From: Lepturacanthus savala
Taxonomy: Eukaryota > Chordata > Actinopteri > Scombriformes > Trichiuridae
NCBI GenBank assembly: GCA_030544235.1
Contig: CM060472.1
Coordinates: 16,861,654-16,925,653, forward strand
Direction: 5' to 3'
Length of the DNA stretch: 64,000 bases
A program made the position numbers and the translations under genes. Under the pieces are notes generated by a model that saw only the letters and a list, made by a program, of their open reading frames with translations, was not told the origin of the DNA and did no database searches. Of this stretch, positions 1 through 24,885 are shown in pieces (the stretch's first letter is position 1; each line of letters begins with the position of its first letter).

Positions 1-59
1 AGGCGTGTCCTGTAATTAGCAGCACAGCTACCGTCGGCCTCGTAAACAGGCGGTTTGCC

Positions 60-1407
60 TATTTATAGGGAGAAATGGTCTCTGTGCTGTTTGGTACCGC
101 CACGGACCACGGATGTCTGAGGAGAGCGTCGCCTCAGGAGATTAGAAAGAAAAGCATAAACAAGCACGTTGGGGTCGAAGCTATGAGGGAACGGCTCGGT
201 GTTTCTGACACTACGGTTGCTCATATTGTTTAGAATTTGAGGTCCGTGACGCCGTAGCCGACCTCCGTAGATGTGGCCGCGAGAGGAAAAAGTGATGGTA
301 AATTGAAGAGACGTGATGTGAATGGTAACCAAAGACCCTATAACGACTTTCAGAGAGATTAGAGGTGAACTCTAAAGTCAAGGTACATCAGTGTCAATTG
401 AGGAAGAAACTGTTGAAAGCAATTCATCAAAAAAAAAACTGGAATTTGATCGTTTCTGGGAGAATGTCCTTTGGACGGATGAGACAAAACTGGAGCTTTT
501 AGGTAAATCACACCAGCTCTACGGCCACGGAGGCAAAAAACTGAAGTGTACAGAGAAAAGAACACCTACTGAACCACGGAGGAGGCTTCTTTTCTGAATC
601 TGTGCAGGGTTCAATCAAATCTCAACTATCAAGGAATTCAGAGCTAAACGCGCCGCCCGATCCGATACTTAATAATACTTCGGACATCCGGAAGTTTTCA
701 ATCCGCTGCGCGTTCGTGAAACAAATACATCCCAGCGTTACCCGACATACCGACAAGCTACCAACTCAATCGTTAGCTTACCCTCACGCGTCGTCTCTTT
801 GCAGCTCTTAGCCGCTCGTCTTCTGCTTCATAGTCCTGTATGGTTTTCAAAAGTTGTCTTTTCTTCTCAAGTGTCTTTTGCCTCGCCTTTTCTATACGTT
901 TCTTGCTGTTTCTTCTTCTACTAGCTATGTTTTTTTTGGCGTTTTCACTGACAACAAGCCACAGCGCAGCGTCGCGGCTACGTAACTGAAGTGTCTATTT
1001 GCGCCCTAACTTGAAACTACGTACGCTCAGCGACGTTTCTTTGCGGAAATGAGACGTCTCACTCTGCCATCGCCTAACTAGAACTAGATTTTAAAGTAAG
1101 TAATGAGAATAAATATTTCCGAGTCCTGAACGGGAGGTAACGTCCGGTTCTGAGTCTGAAACCACAAGATCGGCCCGATTTCCGATCATGGAATGATTGG
1201 ATCGGGACAACCCTAGACCCAAAATGCACAGTGAGAAACACCCAAAAATAGCTAAAAACAAAACTAAACCTTCTATGAGCCCTGATCAAAATCCCATTGA
1301 ACATCTGTGGAAGGAGCCGAAACACAGAGTGTAGAAATGGCAGCGTTCAAACACTGATTGCCTCAAAATATTACGTTAAGGCTGCTTTCATTGTTGTCAG
1401 GCAGGTT
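60..1407 (+). mobile_element. Degraded Tc1-like transposon with an internal insertion
   Basis: The left part (about 115-650) follows fish Tc1-like transposase DNA: a helix-turn-helix region with ERLGVSDTTVAHIV-like wording, then ENVLWTDETKLELLGKSHQL at about 450-522. The right part (about 1218-1320) resumes with SPDQNPIEHLWKE, and 1355-1407 matches the usual 3' end. Stops and frameshifts abound. The middle is replaced by unrelated sequence, listed separately. Confidence 0.8.
652..1217. mobile_element. hAT-like insertion inside the Tc1 relic
   Basis: The right end reads ATCGGCCCGATTTCCGATCA...GGATCGGGACAACCCTAG and the left end CCCGATCCGATACTT. Such TCGGGACA/CCGATCC ends are common on non-autonomous fish hAT elements. 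It interrupts the Tc1-like transposase between the residues before the DNDPKH region and SPDxNP. About 60 bp of the host element are missing and no target duplication is visible. Confidence 0.5.
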
Positions 1408-1410
1408 TTG

Positions 1411-2076
1411 GTCTTGCCCATTGCCCATTTTTAAGGTCAGCATAAGCATTCGGCCATATTTTGGCCAATTGCCACCAAACTTGACACAGATGATGTGTAG
1501 AGCGTGACACGCATAATAATGCGGTTTTACTGTTGAAGCTTTCAGCCGTCAAAAGGAATCTGCCAAACAGGAAGTGGCTCTAATGGCTCAGCCAAACTTC
1601 AATGCAACAACATGAAACTGAAACAAACATCATGCTAAACTTTAGAGGAGATCACAAAGTTTCCAAAGGTCTAAGAAAACATGCAACGCGTCTACTCTGC
1701 TGCAGCAAACTTTTAATAAATGTCACAATCTGACGCGACGACGCGGCCGTTAAAGACACAGACTTCTGGGGCTGAATAATTCACTTCCGCGATGAGCTGC
1801 TCATACAGAGCGAGCCGCCGCCGACTCGTTTAATGCCTCCGCGGCGAGTGATTTACAGCAACGGAGTGCACGCCGGCGTCCATTTTAACATCACATTCAT
1901 TATGTTTCCCCATTCATCCTATTACTCCGCCGCCGGCGCGAAAAAGGCGTCACGGGTTCACCTCCGTCAGATATACGAGGCCGCGCTCGCCGTGGCAGAT
2001 ATACGGCGGCACTTTATTAGCTGTCAGATTGATGGCGGCCGAGAGGAACGAGGGAGGAAGAGGAAGTGACACGTAC
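1411..2076. other. Non-coding; CpG-rich block at 1735-2065
   Basis: From 1411 to 1734 I see ordinary non-coding sequence. From about 1735 to 2065 the base composition changes to a CpG-dense block (CCGCCGCCGACTCG, CGCCGCCGGCGCG, and two GATATACGRGGC-like copies near 1970 and 1997). It abuts the PSI exon. A 78-codon plus-strand frame at 1833 has no recognisable content. Confidence 0.5.
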
Positions 2077-14839
<12,763 letters not shown>

Positions 14840-14849
14840 TTTGTAAGTA

Positions 14850-14861
14850 TCAGCAAGTCAT
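14850..14861 (-). promoter_or_regulatory. Minimal upstream ORF (ATG-2 codons-TGA) in sema6c 5'UTR
   Basis: Between the splice acceptor and the semaphorin start codon the 5'UTR contains CCCACCATGACTTGCTGA. This is an ATG in a near-ideal Kozak context followed by two codons and a stop. The stop ends 10 nt before the main ATG. Such an ORF would be expected to lower or condition initiation at the main start; that effect is inference. Confidence 0.5.
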
Positions 14862-14898
14862 GGTGGGCGTCGGCTGTGAGGAGACAGAGAGAAGTGTG

Positions 14899-14901
<3 letters not shown>

Positions 14902-14942
<41 letters not shown>
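14902..14942. repeat. (TG)n microsatellite
   Basis: About 20 TG dinucleotides, 30 bp upstream (in gene sense) of the first coding exon's acceptor region. Confidence 0.95.
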
Positions 14943-14943
<1 letters not shown>

Positions 14944-17300
14944 ATGCAGGCGTGTTTGCTCGGCCTCGTGTCAGTGAATGAGAATGAACATCAGGTCTGC
15001 TTTGGAGCTCTGAGCAGCAAATTAATGATTTAAGGAAGAAAACACACACACATATACATATGTACACACATGGGAGGAAGACTAATTAATTCTCAGAATG
15101 CTGAACAACACTGTTTCGCCAACAAATCAGGTCCCAAAACCCTGAAATTCTACATCTGCAGATGGAGCTGTTCCTCCTCCTCCTCCTCCTCCTCAGTATT
15201 AAAGATGACACCATGGAGTGAAGCACAAAACTCCTCTGAGCTGTAATTGATCAGTAGGCAACACAGACTGTTACACAGACATGTCAAGATGGGTCCTTTC
15301 CTTTCTAGCTTTTCTCCATTCTTCCCTTTCTTCTTTCTTCCTCCATCTCATTTTCATGTTCCAGTCTTCCTCACCTTTCTTCCTTACTTTCCATCTTTTT
15401 TTAATATCTTTTATAACCCCCTGTCTCTCCACCCCTCTCCTTTTCTCTCCATCATCAAAGGTCACTTTCTCAGCTCAGCGACATCCCATCATCCAGTTAC
15501 CATGGAAACAGCTATGGTGCCCGTTATCCCCCCTGTCTGTCACCTTTACCTGCTCCATAACAATCTGTTCCTTCTTCTGTAAAACACCACAAACCTTACA
15601 GATTTACCAAAAATATATTTAGCAACATGGTTGTACTGAAGTGATTAAATCCAAATGATCCACTAACAATCAACACATGAACACACCGTGATGCCTTCAG
15701 TGCAGCTGGGAGATTAGGGAGGCTGCAAATTAGGTGGAAACACATGTTTGTGTAAAGTATACTTTTAATAAATGCATTTTAGGTACTTACAGGGGAAAAA
15801 TGGGCTGTGACAGACAGATGACGCCTCCAACCAGTCGGCTGACAGGAAGTAAACAGGATGTCAGGAGGTGGGGGTGGACCCCCTCAGATGTCCTGTAACA
15901 ACAACAGACATGTCAGAGTCTGGTGGAACATCTGGAACAACAGCAGGAATGAAACACACAAGCTTTCCAGCAGTAAAAAGAAATGTGGTTCCAACAGCAC
16001 GAAGCGTGCAGGAGAAATGATGTGTTGGAATATAAGCCCCGCCCACAGCATCTCTGGAGGGTCAGCTCCAGCAAAAGTATAAAACACCACAAATGTGAAA
16101 TATTAAACCATTTCTGGCTTTTTGCAGAGGTGTTTGGAACCACACTTGGTGACGATTGGTCTAAATATGTGGGAGGAGCGATCTAAAGCCGAATATAGAC
16201 ACAAAAGGGGCGTGGCCTATATGGATTGCTCTGTCTCCACCCACAGAATTAAAAAAAGAAGAATTCTAAGATCCAAGGCCAAAGTTTGTAAAAAGACACA
16301 CACACACACAGTTTCACGTGCTCATGTTTTATGCATCTGTTTTTTTATTGACTAAATGGTTTTGATCAGATTTTAGATGCAGCATAGCTTCAACAAAGAC
16401 CAGCATGCCACTAATCAAGTCTCTATCCACAGCTGCTCATGCAGCCACAGAACTTCGCTCTATATAAAGTTTCAGAAATTAAGTGTATAGCAGCAAAATT
16501 CTAGAAAGCTTTGCACACAAGCCGTTTCTTCGATTCCTGTGTTTTTTTTTCTCCTGAATATGCATGCTAATGCAGGGAAACCCATGTTCAGCCAGTTTAT
16601 GGTTGACATGCTTGGAACAAATGTTACTTAAAGAGAGAAACGTCCGGGAAATTCCATCCAACATCGTCAGGATGCACAAACCGGATTAAAAGGAACTTCA
16701 CGTGTGGAACAAAGCCGGACTTCTTTACATTCTGGAGATAATTAGATTCCTCATCTGGTGGCACAAATCCACCTGGAATGAAATCTAATCAGCCGTCCTC
16801 TGGCCTGAAGCCCATCCGACAACTGATTTCATTCACAAAACGGTGGGAGGAGGAAGACGAAGATGAAAAGGAAGCAGAAGAAGAGTGCCGTCTGTCTCCA
16901 GCCTGCAGGAAGTTTTGCATGCTAACCTTTCCTAACGAGCTAATGGGCGCCATTAAGACGAGCGGTGTCCAATTAAGGGCGACCTCCGCGACGCAAGGTC
17001 AAACAGAGGCAGGGGAGGATCATGGGAGAATCCAGATCCAGGTTGGAACTTTCAAATTAAACCTTCAGAATCCTCTGAGAAGGACATCTGAACCAGAGAC
17101 TGACTATCAGAAGTTCTCATCTGACTTAAATTCTGGACTGAGGCCAAAAAATGACCCTATGAAAACACAAAATCTGCCTCAAACAATGTCATACATATGC
17201 CAAAGCACCAGGTGGCGATAGCACTCCTAACATGAAGACCATTCTAGCCAATCACAAGGCTTGCTCCACAAGTCTCCATGGATACGACTTACTGTTTATG
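14943..17300. other. Intron 1 sequence, nothing recognised
   Basis: Contains a C/T-rich patch (15290-15460) and short microsatellites. Frames of 60-147 codons occur but lack family motifs or splice support. The 147-codon frame at 16778 has a Glu/Asp-rich patch only. Confidence 0.45.
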
Positions 17301-17780
17301 AGTGCGACAATGTCAACAAGAAACCGCTGATTTCCCGTCCACCCATGACTGGTGAAACCGATACTTTCCGATAAAAGTTCACCCCGGACTGTTTTCAGGA
17401 GCCCTCGACTGTGGCTGCGTGCGGACGAGAAGCCGAAATCGTGCGGAAAAAAACATGCGCTTTCAGAAAATAGCCACGTCCGTGCGAAAAGGGCCTCTCA
17501 GACCCAACAGAATCTGGATTAACTCATCTGAAGACACATCTGTCCTCACGGCACAGACACATCTGTCCCCCAGAGGTTCAGACACGCAGCGCCGTCTGTC
17601 TCTGCGCTAAAGAACAACGGGATCGCCGTTAACAGCCTGGTCAGCGGCTGCTTTTAAATCTCCGTTAAAGCCGCCGATTTGATCCCTTTCCTGCAGGACT
17701 CAACCGTCGCCATCTGTCACTCAGCGATCGCCTGCCGATCGGCCGGCGCGACCCCGACACGACCACAGCTGCACGTCTTT
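17300..17780. other. CpG-enriched island in intron 1
   Basis: Dense CpG (GTGCGGACGAGAAGCCGAAATCGTGCGG near 17420; GCGATCGCCTGCCGATCGGCCGGCGCGACCCCG near 17725) in otherwise AT-rich surroundings. It could be an internal promoter or enhancer, or simply an undermethylated patch. No exon was found. Confidence 0.4.
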
Positions 17781-18146
17781 CTTTATAGATTTCTCTATAA
17801 ACTTTCAGCACTTTAAAAAGAAAAAAAAAAAACACTTATCACGCAGCTTCTTTGGAGGCCTTCTGAGTTTAAAACACAAGTTCTGGGCATTTTCAGAGAA
17901 GATTATTTAACAAGAGAAATAGAAAATGACATCATGACATTTGTAATATATGTAAAAAAGACATCTTTTGTTTATTATTATTATATTAACTGCACTTTTA
18001 AGCATCAAAACTCAAACTTCACAGAAACGGGAGGTGACAGGATTACACTGGATTCATACCAGATTACATCAAAGCTGATGTGAACGTGTGTATCTGCAGG
18101 ATTACATGAAGGATGCTCAGACCTCCATATTAACCCTATATAAACC

Positions 18147-18148
<2 letters not shown>

Positions 18149-18178
<30 letters not shown>
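18149..18178. repeat. (AT)n microsatellite
   Basis: Alternating AT, about 30 bp. A second short AT run is at 18494-18513. Confidence 0.95.
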
Positions 18179-18180
<2 letters not shown>

Positions 18181-18884
18181 CTCTTGAACACAGACGCATC
18201 AGAATGAGCATTTAGTGCCATCAGATCAGACATGTTTTATTGTTTTGGGGATTAAGATTTCTTTTTTTTTTTAAATTAGACAAAAAAGTGTTGGATGCAG
18301 CAGCACATGGTGAAAACAAGCTGATATTTACTGGAGCACGTCGGGATGCCAGGACCGGCCTCAGCATTTCCCACAACTCCCCTCAGGAGCTTTTGGCTTT
18401 CAGCTTTAAATTGATATCCATGAAAAGCATCATATATTTCACAGGAGTGCTGACCAACAATATTTGCTTAAGTCACATAAAGCTGTATAAACCATATATA
18501 TATATATATATATAGAACCTCTTACGACGGAAGCATCGGAGCATTTGGTGCTGTCGGTTTAGATATTAGGTGAAAGGAGGTCTAAACATCCCAGTCAGGA
18601 TTATTTAGAGGGTTGGACGGTGTTCCCTCTGACATCACTGCCCAGAAGTGGGGGGCCTGTGATTTTAAATAGACGTCTGACAGCAGGTGAAGTGGACAAT
18701 TACCCCCCCCCCCCCGACGGTCGCCCCGCAGCTCCCGAACATGTCTGAATCTTGAATAAACCGACGCGAAGCTGTAGAAAAGGTTAAAAAAATAAAAGCT
18801 GTCAGATGTTTTAGAGCCTGGAGATTTGTCTGTTGACAGCAGGAAACACAGCAGAGACGGTTTAGAAGCTCCTTCAAACCATTA

Positions 18885-19150
18885 TAACTGTTTTAAACCG
18901 CTTCAAACCGCTTTAAACCATGTTTTTATCCGTTTTAAACCACTTTGACCACTTCAAGATGCTTCCAACCACTTCTGCTACAAACTGTTTCAAACTGCTC
19001 TCACCATTTTTAAAACCGCCTTAACCGCTTCAAACCACTTTTTGAAGCCGTTTAAACATCATCGAAACTTTTAAACCGCTTCAAACTGCTTCCGCTGCGT
19101 CAATCAAATCAATTCAATAATAACTGCTTCAAACCACTTCCTACTTCCAG
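18885..19150. repeat. Degenerate decanucleotide repeat CTTCAAACCG/TTTAAACCGC
   Basis: Roughly twenty variants of a 10-11 bp word (GTTTTAAACCGCTTCAAACCGCTTTAAACC and related) run through the segment with heavy drift. Confidence 0.75.
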
Positions 19151-20029
19151 TTGCTGGATTTAAGGCCCCGACTACACCGATCAATTACTTTTCTGTCCAG
19201 TTGGGCCTCTGAACCCCACCAGCACGGCACTTATCCTGAGATTTGAAAATCTGGATGCGTTTCAGATGCATGACGTCGAAGCGCGGTCCGCGGACTCGTC
19301 TCGGGTCGATGCTCTTGATACTTTTGGCAGCTTTCTGGCTGAATTTAAGGTCACTGCATTAAGTGTGAGCCGAGATCTCCTCCGGCAGACTAACGCGTAG
19401 GCAGCGTCCACTGTTTAAAGTTTGCAAAAAAAAAAAAAAAAAAGAAGCATTTGCTCTTTGATATCGATGAGCTGCAGTAGAAGAACGATCAGGCAAGTCT
19501 TGTACATACAGTCCGGAATATGTGTTTTTTTCTGTCTTGTGTTGTTTCTTTTTTTGCGTCGCGTCGACCGCGTAGCTACGTACGTAGAAGTATAAACTAA
19601 AACAGACCCATTTTCATCCTTTCATAACAGCTGTCCATCAGATGATGTAACACGAGTGAAATAACTAAATGCTCTCTGTTTTAAAAAAAAAAAACACACA
19701 CACACAGTCATGGCCTCACAGGGAGACAGTCTGGGAGAAAAGGAGGCGACGTAGTAGAGGAGAGGTCGACTCAACTCTGTTTAAACTGGGACCCCCGTCA
19801 TCCCCTAACCTTCAACTCCCTGATAATTCCCCTAAACCAACCAGAGCTTCACCTTGGCGCCATCGCGCCATCAGACACACATCTGTTGTCTGTCACACCA
19901 GCTGTGAAGATTTATCATTCTGGACTTCATGAACCTCACCATGTGTATTATGTCTAAACTAGACCGAGCGCGCTGGGATGCTGCACGGCAAGAAATTCAA
20001 ACAAGTGAACGTATCTTGAATAAGATACG
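19151..20029. other. Intron 1 sequence, nothing recognised
   Basis: CpG-moderate patch near 19260-19400, poly-A (19425-19443) and a short CA run (19693-19707). No gene was seen. Confidence 0.45.
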
Positions 20030-20360
20030 CTACCGTGCAAAAGTCTGGGGTCATCCAGGCGATTTAGTGTTCTTGAGTTGTAAAATTAATAGAAAAATGT
20101 ATCATATTAACCTTCTGATGCAATGAGCAAACACATTGTTCCATTAGAACACTGGACTGATAGTTGCTGGAAATGCGCCTCTATACACCTATGTAGATAT
20201 TACACCAAAAACCAGACATTTGCAGCTAGAATAGTCATTTACCACATTAGCAATGTATAGAGTGTATTTATGATTAGTTATCTTCAATGATAAAAACAGT
20301 GTTTCTTTTTCCAAAATAAGGATATTTCTAAGTGACCCCAAATTTTTGTATTTAATTGGA
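20030..20360. mobile_element. MITE-like Tc1/mariner derivative
   Basis: Starts with GTGCAAAAGTCTGGGGTCA and ends with GTGACCCCAAATTTTTG, imperfect inverted ends. Interior wording (GGACTGATAGTTGCTGGAAATG, CCTATGTAGATATTACACC) is typical of a widespread non-autonomous fish Tc1-like element. About 330 bp, non-coding. Confidence 0.65.
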
Positions 20361-20526
20361 CACTTGTTAGATTAGAAATCTTGCATCGTGTGGCTGCCGT
20401 GGCAACCGAAGGAACCAAGGAAAGCGCAGAAGAAAAAGGAGGTGAGGAACCGAGGAGGGATGAGACGGCGACGCTCAGTCTAAAACCTGCAGGTAATCAG
20501 ATTACTGAGATCTGAGGAAACAGCAT

Positions 20527-20527
<1 letters not shown>

Positions 20528-20559
<32 letters not shown>

Positions 20560-20572
20560 TGGGGGGGGGGGG
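20528..20572. repeat. (CA)n followed by G12 run
   Basis: About 15 CA units directly joined to an uninterrupted G run, followed by GC-rich sequence to about 20710. Confidence 0.9.
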
Positions 20573-20719
20573 CTCTCTCCTGTTGGTTAATCTGCTCTGG
20601 GCCCTCCTCTCCGGGCTCCGAGCGGCGCTGGGAGCCGCTGAAGTTAACACAGGTCACTGCTCACCGGCGGCTCCATGCAGCCCCGGCGATCGATACAAAT
20701 CATTTTTACAACTCCATTC

Positions 20720-21052
20720 ACCGACTGCAGCGGCTCCTTTTATGCAGATGCGTTTCTGAACAAACACATCATTCTTTATTTAGTGCTCGTGTTTTTTCTG
20801 GCTTGATAAACGTCGCTTCCCAGCAGTCGTTCCGTTTGTTTTTCCGTTTAATAACTGCCCAGAATAAAAGCTCAAATCTACAAACAACAATGGTAAAAGG
20901 GGTTTTATGGGCTTCACAAAAGCAAACGTTTGTTTAAACGCATTTTTTCATGCAGATTAAGCATATTATTGAATGTCTGGCAGTGAATTTATGTGTGTTG
21001 AAATCATTTTCTGAATTGTTAAGCATCTAAATTTAACTCTTCGAAGATTTGG

Positions 21053-21112
<60 letters not shown>

Positions 21113-22043
21113 TATATTGGTTCTAAATGTGTGAACACTGAAACATCAAAGTGAAAATGACAGATTTACTCCCATACAAACAGATCCAGCTTCATCACAA
21201 TATGTTCCAACAGTCACGGGTTCAATGTCCATCAAACCAGAACGTCGTTAACGACGAGGCCCTCGTCGCAAACGCGCGGTGGACTGAAGTGGCGGATTGT
21301 TAGAGATCCTGTCCTCGTCACAAACGGCAGAAAGTAAAACTTCGACCCTGGAGACGGATGTCAGAGTGTTTCCTCTTCGCTGTCAATTACCTAATCAGCG
21401 CTTCATTCAGAACGAAGACGAACCTTGATGCTCTCAAGGACACTTAAAGCTGGCGAGAAGGCATGAAGTAGCAGACTGGACAGAGGTGACATTTGAGATA
21501 CTGTAATTGCATATATATATATATATATATAAATAAATGCATAATAATTACATATATATATTTATATAAACAGTTCTTGTTTGGAGGCTGTTAAACCATG
21601 ATGATTGAATCAGGTAATAGATCTTAAACATCTAAAGAAAATTATATATATATATAAAATTATATAAACAAAGTAAAAATCCCCCAGAAACATGAAGAGC
21701 TCAGAGCTGTTCCACCATGATGATGATGATGGTTTGGACTGTAAATGTGAGTCAGGAAACAGTTTAAACCCTGAACGTCTGAAGAAAAGGAAAGACTGCC
21801 CACCTTGAACCCACATAACAAGTGCTGCTGCTATTTATAACAAACAGGTCAACAGGCAGACAGAAGAACAGTTACACACACACACACACACACACACACC
21901 TCTGAGTGGCAGCATGAAGTGTGTGTATGTGTGTGTTTAAATATATGCAGCTGGTGATACTGCAGTCTGTCAGAGCTCAATGTTTGCCTGACAGCTACAA
22001 CACTGAAACACTCAGATACAGCAGCGAACATGTGTATGTATGG

Positions 22044-22082
<39 letters not shown>

Positions 22083-23055
22083 TGTGTGTGTGTGTTTGTG
22101 AGTCTCAGCAAGACAGAAACCTCTCAATCATCTGGGATTTTACATCCCTGCCTTAAGTTAAACTGCTTGAAAAGAATGATTAAAGGGCTCAAATGAACCT
22201 GATTTCTCAGAAATATGTATTTTAATGTTTATTTAACCCTCTAATGTCCAGTGTTACGTCCTTACGGTCTACGTTTTGCGTCCTTTGGTCATTGCGGTTT
22301 GTCTCCTGCTGTTTTCCATTTCAATTCTTTTTCAGCCTGGACAGATCACCTGCTTCATATCTTCAATCAATCAGCAATCAGCCAATCACGTTGCATCTTT
22401 TCTTTGCCTTGGTTTTCGTGTCTGTCTGTACCATCAGTTGACCGGCCTGTTGTCTAAATGCCGGTCGCCCTGGTCTGTCCTTCTGACCCGAGGAGGCACC
22501 TTAAACATCAAGAGTGGAATTAAAAATGTCGCAGACAGTTCTAGTGAGCTCAAGTCAATAGATATTTTTCAAAGTGGTCAAAGATTGAGAGTAAAAGTGC
22601 ATTTTTCCCTTGGTTTAGTACTGACGAGCAGTATCTCGTTCATCTCAGTGGGTTTATAGTAGCCAGAAACCCTGGTTTTTAAAGGAAAATCAACTTTGTG
22701 AACTAATTGAAACAAGATCAAAACTCTAAAACAACACTGCTGATATTTTCATGTGAGATTTGAGTGAGATTTTATTTCCGCCTTAACAAAAATGATTGTG
22801 AGGCTTTCTCTTAACAGTAAATTTAGTGGTTACTAATGGGGTTGCAACCAACAACCATTGCAACCAGTTAATCATCAATCAACTGTTTGGTTTGTCCATT
22901 CTGAGCTACTGTAGAAACACGGTGGCTCTGCTCCACATGTAGATAAAACCACCTCAATCTGAAGTAATAACAATTAATTTGATTGAGGTATATACTGATT
23001 AAACATTCAGGAATAAAACTACACAACCCGAGGGATGGATCCTTGAAGTGAAATA
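20720..23055. other. Intron 1 sequence with dinucleotide repeats
   Basis: (AT)n at 21059-21109 and 21513-21530, (CA)n at 21874-21899, (TG)n at 22047-22099. No coding exon was recognised; several frames of 60-127 codons lack motifs. Confidence 0.5.
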
Positions 23056-23059
23056 AAAC

Positions 23060-23480
23060 ATTTATGGATGCACGCCAACGAACCCCTTACATGCACGATT
23101 TCCACCTCACCCCATAGAGTTACAGCAATAGCATTGTCTGGGGTTCACCATCCAAAGCCCTCAAACTACAGTACATTCAGAATGATCCAGAACTCCATTT
23201 TGCTCTCTGTCCCTCAAAACGTTGAATTCAAAGTCCTTCTCCTCAGCCACAAAGCCCTTCACGACCAGGCCCCCTCCCCATCTCGCCGACCTGCTCCGCC
23301 GTCACGCTCCCTCCTGCTCCCCGCCCGTCTGCTCCTCTGAAGGAAACCTCCTTTCCCCACCACTCAGGATCAAGCAGCAAACCTGAGGCATTTTTCTGCA
23401 CCCTCCCCCTGGATTTCACTCTCACAAAAACGACTGCACCGGACCGCCCTAGTTCAAACCCCTTCACCAAAACCCATTGT
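23060..23480 (+). mobile_element. L2-like LINE 3' fragment
   Basis: Translation gives YIQNDPELHFAL-like and VEFKVLLLSHKALHDQAPS, matching the LQxIQNAAARLL...FKVLLLTHKALHxxAPSYL tail of L2-like reverse transcriptases. Frameshifted. Confidence 0.6.
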
Positions 23481-23510
23481 TCTAAAATGGCCTTTCAACA
23501 CAAACACGGT

Positions 23511-24535
23511 CAGGTCCATGAATATTAGGACACGGACATGATTTCCATCTTTAATCTTCTGTACGTCAAGACTTTCATCTTTAATTTAAGGGTATTTCCA
23601 TCCAAATCAGCTGAGGGGTAATTACAGCAGTTTCTATATGTAAAAGTAAGTGGATAATTGGCTGCTCAGCTGTTCCATAGCCTCATTATCTCAATTACAA
23701 GGAGCAGATACAAGTTTATTTCAAGTGTGAAGTACAAATGTAAACCACTGGTGAGCCTCAAAAACAAGAGTTACCAGGACCAGATTAGAGTTTAGCTAAA
23801 GCCTATGATGTGCTATGGACAGATGAGACAAAGATCAACTTGTACCAGAATGATGGGAAGAGTCTGGAGAAGGACTTCATCAGTCAATACGTTTACAAGC
23901 CAAGTTAAGTTGAGCTATGGGTCTGTTTTAGGGTCACGTTCAGATTAAAATCTGGTTTTAGTCAGAGCATTTTTGTAGGTGTTGTATAAAGTGAAGCATG
24001 GCGGTGTTATGGCATGGGCATGTATCTCTGCCAAAGGAACTGGTTCCCTTGTATTTACTGATCATGTGACTGCTGACAAAAGAAGTAACGTGATGAATCC
24101 TGAGGTGTTTCGGGCAATTTCATCTCATCATATTCGGCCAAATGGATAAGAAGTCATCGTGCTGCAAATGGACAATGACCCGGAGCGAAACTGCGAAAGC
24201 AAACCAAAGAGGGTTTTTTTTTTTGGTTTTTAGGGCAAAAGGAGCGGAACGTTACGCAACGGCCGAGTCAATCACCCGACCTGAATCCGACTGGGCATGC
24301 ATTTCACTTGCTGAAGACGAAAGTGAAGGGGAAAAAAAAAAAAAAAAACGCCCCGAGAACAAGCAGGAACTGAAGACAGCTGCGGTAGAGGTCGGCGGAG
24401 CGTCGCCGGGGACCGAACCCGGCGTCAGGTGATGTCTGCGTGTTCCAGACTTCAGGCTGTCATTGACTGCAAAAGGATTTGTAACCCACTTTTAAAGGAG
24501 TGACAGTTTGAGTCATGGTTGTTAGTTTGTCCGTT
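23511..24535 (+). mobile_element. Second Tc1-like transposon relic
   Basis: Begins CAGGTCCATGAATATTAGGACA, the terminal word of a common fish Tc1-like family. Transposase scraps follow: TDETKINLYQ (about 23820), then MDNDP- (about 24169), SPDLNP-like and HAFHLLKTKVKG (about 24270-24330), ending with the SRLQAVID-like C terminus (about 24440). The first half of the transposase is deleted and the 3' inverted repeat is not evident. Confidence 0.82.
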
Positions 24536-24885
24536 TACTTTTATGCTCTTTAAAAGTACTGTTGTACTACTTGCTGACATTTAATCAATTTCTAAATGCT
24601 TACATTTTTAATTTAATAATATATATATATATATTTTTTGAAGCACTTCATAAATAACATTATTATTAAGTGCATAAGCTTTATAATAAATCTTGTCTGC
24701 CTGGTTATCAGGTCCTGTTTTCTGGGAAACAGTCGTGCTGCTGCCATTCGTCTCTTAAAGAAGCAGCATTATTAATCTGAAACGACAAGCAGACCTCGAG
24801 AAAATTAAAGCGGTTCCCACTTAGTACGCGGCTCTGCCTTCAACTGAACCTGCAGTTCGTCATGTCCACTCACTGGTTCTGAAAT

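Noticed and set aside
21849..22127. His/Thr-rich frames over CA/TG repeats (also at 7.0, 34.2, 37.4 and 59.9 kb)
   Set aside because: Microsatellite translation only.
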